Both the position numbers and the translations under genes were made by a program. From Hymenobacter sp. H14-R3 (GTDB lineage Bacteria; Bacteroidota; Bacteroidia; Cytophagales; Hymenobacteraceae): DNA of 64,000 nucleotides. Positions 59,328 through 64,000 of the stretch are shown piece by piece. The notes under the pieces are model-generated. The model made no database searches. It saw only the letters and a program-made list of their open reading frames with translations, and was not told where the DNA came from. How positions within the stretch are numbered: position 1 is the first letter of the stretch; each line of letters opens with the position of its first letter. The stretch lies in the NCBI RefSeq assembly GCF_030063445.1, contig NZ_JASITD010000002.1, forward strand, positions 202,334-266,333. Reading direction: 5' to 3'.

Positions 59328-59495
59328 GGGCGGGATGTGGAATAGATTATCGGATAGCCAGTTAATTTAAAGGGCCTACTGGGCCAGTTTACCGGCAAGC
59401 TACGAAGATAAAAGAGCCGCCGCTAGCTGAATTAAGCTAACCGACGGCCCTTTTTCTTTAGCACTCAGCCGCCAGTGCAAGCGGCCGGGCAGTTG

Positions 59496-61703
59496 CTAGC
59501 GGCGCTCTACGCGCAGCGACTGAACCAGCGTTTTGCCCATGTAAATGGAGGCAATGTACTGGCCGGGCACTATCGAAGCGTTCGGCTGCCACTTCACTTC
59601 GTTTACACCAGCGGCGTAATCCTTAGCGGGGATGGTAGCTACCAAACGGCCCATTACATCCCGAATCTGCACGTTCATGTTGGAAGCAACGGCCAGTTCG
59701 AAGTGCAGCGTGGTGCTGCCGTTCGAAGGGTTGGGGTAAGCCGAAGCTTTGGCCAGGTTCTGCGACAGGCCCAGCGTGGGGCTACCCGTTAGCTGCGCCA
59801 GGGCTACGCGCTGGGCGTTGGTGCCACTCCAAGGAGTTTGGGCGTAGGGGAACGTAGTGCGGAAGGTAGTATCGTTTTTCTCCACGTTCGTGGTGAAAGT
59901 CAATACGTTGCCCAACTGCGCCGTTACGGGGTCAACTGTGGTACCCACCGTGTAGTCGTCGTACCACAGGCCGATGGCTGCCAGTACTACGCCACCCACT
60001 GCTTGCAGCTCGATGCGCGTTACGTCGTCTTCGAGGCGACGGCCGTTCGGGAAGCCGTCCATGTTCGGGATGGCGGTGTAGGCGGCACCGCCAGCCGTGT
60101 AGCGCGCATCGGTGAGGCCTAGCTTGGCGGCAGCCAGCAGACCCTCCGAGCTAAAGTCGGTCGAGGTGCGGGAGGTAGGTGCTACGGCCAGGTTAATGCG
60201 CAGCATGTCACCATAGGTCGGCAGGAAGTTGTTGATGAACGGCTTGCCGGCCGTCAGCGGGTTATTACCCGTTTTACCGGTTGCCAGCTGGTAGGGAGGC
60301 AGGTTAGGCACCCCGGTGTGGAATAGGGGCAGCAAGTCTACCGAGCGCGGGGCACCACTGTTGCCTTCGTTTAGTAGCAGTTCACCAAAACCGCCATCTG
60401 CGCTGCGTGCAAGGGCAGTGCCGGCCGTAAGCGCGTTGCCCAAAAGCGGAGCCAGGCCCGGTGCGCCATTGCGGAAGTCGAAGCCGCCAGCAAAAGCGCC
60501 GGGTAGCAAGCCAGCCAGCGACTTGGTCTGGATGCGCAGCGGCCCTAAGCCTGGTACGGCTCCACCATAGTATGTTTGACCAGTGGGCTTGGGAGCCGCG
60601 CCGTTCTTGGGCACGTCGTCAGCCATGTACAAGCCCAACTCGGGGTTTTTCAGGTTGGCCTGATACTTAGCCAAGCCCGAGCCAGCCGGGGCTGGGTAGG
60701 TACCGTAAGGGGAGCCGGCGTTCCAGCCATCCTTGTCGCCAATGGCGCTGATAACCTCGTTGGTAAGCGGCATACCGATGCGCGATACCTGCACGTAATT
60801 GCCGGTTTCGCTGCGGGTACCATCGGCGTTGATGGTGCGTAGCGACAAGCGGCTGGCCGAAGCCCACACACCAATGGTGAACGGCGATACGGGCGAAGCC
60901 CCCGCACCAGCCAGCGGGTTGGTCGTCGCCGTCAGGGCCGGCGTACCGGCCTTCACCAGTGCCGATACCGGCACCTGCATCACAATGCTGTGCACGTTCT
61001 TACGGGCCAGGCCGTCGCGGGCAGCACCCGCCGTACGCACACCGCCCAAGTCGAAAATAGCCCCCAGGTCAGCGAAGAAAGCGTCGTCGGTAGGACCACA
61101 GAAAATCTTCATGCCATTCACCGTCTGAATGGTGCTCTCGGCGTAGGCCTGGTAGCTAGCCTTGCCTAAACCGGCCGGGTTGGTAATGGAGGCTGGCCCG
61201 ATGTTCGGGGCCGGCACTACGCCGGCCGCCACCACCGTGGTAAAGGCTGCGCCGCCAATGCTCTGCTCCAGCTTGTACGTGGTCTTGAGGTTCTCTTTAC
61301 CCAGCCGCACCCGGAAAAAGGTGGTAGGGTCCTCGTTGGCCCGCGTGAAGGTAAAGCGATAGGTAATGTCGTCGCCGGTAGTGGTGGTGTTGTTTTTAAC
61401 GTGAATCTCGTAACGGATATTCTCGCCAAAGGTGTTAAAGTTTGGCCCGCCCTGCGGCAGCTCAAACGGAATGTAGTTGGCCACAATCGTCACGGTAGCA
61501 TTGCCATCGTTGGTGGGCGCATCGGGCGAGCGGAAAACGTACAGGTCGGTGTTGTCGGCCAGCGGGTCGTCGGCAATGAGGGGGGCTTCGCGGTGCGAAG
61601 AGGCCTCCAGGTGGTTGATATGGCCGCTCCACGTGAGCAGGCCGCCCACGGCGGCAGCAGCTAACGCTACTTGGAGAGCGGGACGGGTAAGCAGTTTTTT
61701 CAT
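59496..61703 (-). CDS. DUF4331 protein with type IX secretion sorting domain
   Basis: 735-residue secreted protein. The signal peptide region (LQVALAAAAVGGLLTWSGHI) leads to ASSHREAPLIADDPLADNTD and LYVFRSPDAPTNDGNATVTI, the hallmark start of DUF4331, then the conserved GPNFNTFGENIRYEIHVKNN, RFTFTRANEDPTTFFRVRLG and KIFCGPTDDAFFADLGAIFD. Near the end is a type A sorting domain (ASAYPNPSNGSTTLHFELAV, GQYIASIYMGKTLVQSLRV). DUF4331 has no assigned function. It heads the gene series that continues through TPR and HupE/UreJ. A hairpin at about 59417-59458 may separate it from the TPR gene. Confidence 0.92.
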   Translation of the reverse strand: MKKLLTRPALQVALAAAAVGGLLTWSGHINHLEASSHREAPLIADDPLADNTDLYVFRSPDAPTNDGNATVTIVANYIPFELPQGGPNFNTFGENIRYEIHVKNNTTTTGDDITYRFTFTRANEDPTTFFRVRLGKENLKTTYKLEQSIGGAAFTTVVAAGVVPAPNIGPASITNPAGLGKASYQAYAESTIQTVNGMKIFCGPTDDAFFADLGAIFDLGGVRTAGAARDGLARKNVHSIVMQVPVSALVKAGTPALTATTNPLAGAGASPVSPFTIGVWASASRLSLRTINADGTRSETGNYVQVSRIGMPLTNEVISAIGDKDGWNAGSPYGTYPAPAGSGLAKYQANLKNPELGLYMADDVPKNGAAPKPTGQTYYGGAVPGLGPLRIQTKSLAGLLPGAFAGGFDFRNGAPGLAPLLGNALTAGTALARSADGGFGELLLNEGNSGAPRSVDLLPLFHTGVPNLPPYQLATGKTGNNPLTAGKPFINNFLPTYGDMLRINLAVAPTSRTSTDFSSEGLLAAAKLGLTDARYTAGGAAYTAIPNMDGFPNGRRLEDDVTRIELQAVGGVVLAAIGLWYDDYTVGTTVDPVTAQLGNVLTFTTNVEKNDTTFRTTFPYAQTPWSGTNAQRVALAQLTGSPTLGLSQNLAKASAYPNPSNGSTTLHFELAVASNMNVQIRDVMGRLVATIPAKDYAAGVNEVKWQPNASIVPGQYIASIYMGKTLVQSLRVERR

Positions 61704-62019
61704 GAAAAAAAGAAAAGGAAATGGTGGAAAGATGCTAAAATTTAACTGGATAATTCTACGTTTTTTCGCCCTGATAATAAGTACTTTATCCGTAATATTT
61801 TCTTATTTCCTCTCACCTACGCCGTAAGCCATCTGCTGGTTCGCAGGCTTCGCTCATATGCCCGAATCTTATACCTTCCCAACTTTTGTCGCGGCCCTGG
61901 CTTGTGCTAAGGGCCGGCCGGGCAGCCCGCCCCCGCCGGGCGTACTTTTGCGGGCCGGGCGGCGTTTTTTTTCACTTGTTTGTTAGTTAGCCGCGGCTGC
62001 GCGGCTGCTCTGTTTTCTT
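61704..62019. other. Divergent upstream region of DUF4331 and hscA
   Basis: AT-rich next to the DUF4331 start, GC-rich toward hscA. A TAnnTTTG element for hscA is at 61943-61950; no clear consensus promoter for the DUF4331 side was found. No gene. Confidence 0.5.
61943..61950 (+). promoter_or_regulatory. -7 element of hscA
   Basis: TACTTTTG (TAnnTTTG), 69 bp before the ATG at 62020; no convincing -33 partner. Confidence 0.4.
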
Positions 62020-63894
62020 ATGGCTAAAGTTGCCATCAACCTCGCCACCGGCGCCGTTCAGCAGGAAGAGCTGATTGTGGGCATCGACTTGGGCACCACC
62101 AACAGCCTCGTGGCCTACGTGCACCCCGAAACCCGCCAGCCGGCGGCCATCAACGACCTGGGCCGCGGCACCATTGTGCCCTCAGTGGTGCACTTTCCGG
62201 CCGATGGCAGCTCGCCCTTGGTAGGCAACGACGCCCGCGATTTTCTGCTCTCCGACCCCGCCCACACCATTTACTCGGTGAAGCGCCTTCTGGGCAAAAG
62301 CTACCGCGACTTGGGCCAGCACGCCGGCCAGCTGGGCTACAAGGTGATTGACGACGACACCGAGGGCCTGGTGAAGGTGCGGGTGGGCGACCGCTTCTAC
62401 TCCCCCATCGAGCTGTCGGCCGACATCCTGCGCGAGCTGCGCCACCGCGCCGAGCACGCCCTCAAAACGCCGGTGCGCCGCGCCGTGATTACGGTGCCCG
62501 CCTACTTCAACGACTCGCAACGCCAAGCCACCCGCGACGCCGGCCGCCTGGCCGGCCTGGAGGTGCTGCGCATTGTGAACGAGCCCACCGCCGCCGCCCT
62601 GGCCTACGGCATCGGGCTGGACCCCGACGAGGAAAAAACCGTGGCCGTGTACGACCTCGGCGGCGGCACCTTCGACATCAGCATTCTGCGCCTGCACCAG
62701 GGCATTTTTGAGGTGCTGAGCACCCACGGCGATACCTGGCTGGGCGGCGATGATATGGACCGCGCCGTAGTGGAGCACTGGCAGTCAACGTTCAACCTAC
62801 CAAGTACTTACCAGGAAATACCTGCCCTGCAACAGCAGCTGCGCCTGGCCGCCGAAATGGCCAAGCGCTACCTTAGCCAGCACGACGACTTCACGACCCA
62901 GCTCATCGACGGCGACGAAAACGTGACCAGCGTCACGCTCACCCGCGCCGCGTTCGACGGCCTCATCGGGCCGCTGGTGGCGCGCACCATTGCCGCCTGC
63001 CGCCAGGCCCTGGGCGATGCCCAGCTGCCCGCGTCGGCCATCAACGCGGTGCTGCTGGTGGGCGGCTCCACGCGCGTGCCGCTGGTGCACGCCGAGGTGA
63101 GCAGCTTCTTTGGCCAGGAGGCCAATAACTCGCTCAACCCCGACGAGGTAGTGGCGCTGGGCGCGGCCATTCAGGCCGATATCCTGGCCGGCAACCGGCG
63201 CGACGTGCTGCTGCTCGACGTGACGCCCCTCACGCTGGGTATCGAAACGCTGGGTGGGCTCATGGACGCCATTATTCCGCGCAACTCCAAAATTCCGACC
63301 AAGGCCGGCCGCCAGTACACCACCAGCGTCGATGGCCAGGTGAACCTGAAAATTGGTGTCTATCAGGGTGAGCGCGACCTGGTTAGCGAAAATCGCAAGC
63401 TGGGCGAGTTTATACTCAGCGGCATTCCGGCCATGCCCGCCGGCCTGCCCAAAATCGACGTCAACTTCTTCCTCAACGCCGACGGCATTCTGCGCGTGGA
63501 GGCCGTGGAGCTGCGCTCCGACACCCGCCAGCAGGTCGATATCAAGCCCCAGTACGGCCTCACCGACGACCAGGTGGAGCAGATGCTGATGGACTCGCTC
63601 CTCAACGCCAAACAGGACGTGGCCGCCCGCCTGCTCATTGAGGCGCGCACCGCCGCCGAGCAGCTGCTTTACCAGGTCGGCCGCTTCCTCAAAAAGAACG
63701 CCGAGCATCTGGAAACCAGCGAGGTAGCCACCACCACCGCCAAAACCGACGAACTCAGCCAAGCCCTCACCGGCAATGACCGCGACCTCATCCTCAAGCG
63801 CATGGACGAGCTCGACGAGCTGACCCGCCCCTACGCCGAGCGCGTGATGAATATCTCCATCAAGCAAGCCATGAGCGGCAAGAAAATCGGCTAG
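62020..63894 (+). CDS. hscA: Fe-S assembly Hsp70 chaperone HscA
   Basis: 624-residue Hsp70 that works with HscB and IscU in cluster transfer. The N-terminal [20 protein letters not shown] is characteristic of Bacteroidota HscA rather than DnaK. ATPase motifs: [68 protein letters not shown] and [13 protein letters not shown]. The substrate domain includes [20 protein letters not shown]. It lacks the long DnaK C-terminal tail. Its partner genes iscSUA lie about 60 kb away at the other end of the window, and no hscB is seen. Own promoter and a clear terminator (63917-63955) indicate a single-gene transcript. Confidence 0.92.
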   Translation: MAKVAINLATGAVQQEELIVGIDLGTTNSLVAYVHPETRQPAAINDLGRGTIVPSVVHFPADGSSPLVGNDARDFLLSDPAHTIYSVKRLLGKSYRDLGQHAGQLGYKVIDDDTEGLVKVRVGDRFYSPIELSADILRELRHRAEHALKTPVRRAVITVPAYFNDSQRQATRDAGRLAGLEVLRIVNEPTAAALAYGIGLDPDEEKTVAVYDLGGGTFDISILRLHQGIFEVLSTHGDTWLGGDDMDRAVVEHWQSTFNLPSTYQEIPALQQQLRLAAEMAKRYLSQHDDFTTQLIDGDENVTSVTLTRAAFDGLIGPLVARTIAACRQALGDAQLPASAINAVLLVGGSTRVPLVHAEVSSFFGQEANNSLNPDEVVALGAAIQADILAGNRRDVLLLDVTPLTLGIETLGGLMDAIIPRNSKIPTKAGRQYTTSVDGQVNLKIGVYQGERDLVSENRKLGEFILSGIPAMPAGLPKIDVNFFLNADGILRVEAVELRSDTRQQVDIKPQYGLTDDQVEQMLMDSLLNAKQDVAARLLIEARTAAEQLLYQVGRFLKKNAEHLETSEVATTTAKTDELSQALTGNDRDLILKRMDELDELTRPYAERVMNISIKQAMSGKKIG

Positions 63895-63916
63895 CCGCCC
63901 CGGCCGGCTACTATGC

Positions 63917-63955
63917 AAAAATCCCGCTTGCTCAACCAGAGCAAGCGGGATTTTT
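63917..63955 (+). terminator. Terminator after hscA
   Basis: A 17-bp stem aaaaatcccgcttgctc / gagcaagcgggatttttt with a five-base loop and a T-run, 22 bp after the hscA stop. Confidence 0.9.
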
Positions 63956-64000
63956 TGTGCAAACACTTATGAATCAATTACTTATTTCTTTATCGACGCA

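Noticed and set aside
1..64000. CRISPR arrays, insertion sequences, phage or restriction genes
   Set aside because: No regularly spaced direct repeats, transposase, integrase or nuclease-methylase pairs were seen on either strand.

Overview
This GC-rich window looks like a chromosomal segment of a pigmented Bacteroidota of the Cytophagales, most likely Hymenobacter or a close relative. This is inferred from gene content, not from a marker-gene comparison. The signs are Bacteroidota-type promoter elements (TAnnTTTG), type IX secretion sorting domains, gliding-motility-type C-termini, CarboxypepD_reg/TonB receptors, and HscA/RlmD/HemE proteins of Bacteroidota type. No transposase, integrase, phage gene, rRNA or CRISPR array was seen.

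Layout. 1-2.1 kb: end of iscS, then iscU and an IscA-type gene (Fe-S assembly); hscA lies at the other end (62-63.9 kb). 2.2-5.2 kb: a histidine kinase with tandem PAS domains. 5.3-7.9 kb (minus): ankyrin protein, murI, GNAT and a TesA-like lipoprotein esterase, divergent from an ABC ATPase/permease pair (8.1-11.4 kb), as in the E. coli tesA/ybbA-ybbP arrangement. 11.5-15 kb: heptose-phosphate kinase, hexapeptide acetyltransferase, small membrane proteins and hemE. 15.2-19.2 kb: small accessory genes including a BLUF blue-light sensor, two paralogous STAS-like proteins and a secreted TonB-C protein. 19.6-19.9 kb: two identical tRNA-Lys genes. 20-23.3 kb: TPR/SH3 lipoprotein, a phosphate-selective-type porin and an SDR. 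23.5-30.3 kb: two large type IX-secreted surface proteins. 30.5-34.9 kb: an SGNH-SGNH-MBOAT operon for polymer O-acylation, then rlmD. 36.4-38.2 kb: an AT-rich island of orphan genes. 38.4-45.2 kb: TonB receptor, thiL, small lipoproteins and a NYN protein. 45.4-50.4 kb: GH31 glucosidase and two L,D-transpeptidase-like proteins. 50.5-61.7 kb (all minus): DUF4331 protein, TPR protein, HupE/UreJ permease, and two modules each made of a Cys-rich membrane-anchored peptide plus a TonB receptor, ending in a DUF4198 protein.

The 50.5-61.7 kb block is the best candidate for an undescribed system. Its families (HupE/UreJ, DUF4198, TonB receptor with a His-rich plug, Cys/His-rich peptide) point to trace-metal capture and import, but the metal cannot be read from the sequence.

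The window is also rich in palindromic intergenic elements. These include a perfect 66-bp palindrome at 20730-20795, a 63-bp inverted repeat around a terminator at 38159-38368, a 44-bp inverted repeat at 48495-48616, and a REP-like sequence that appears to be translated as the N-terminus of the HupE/UreJ protein.
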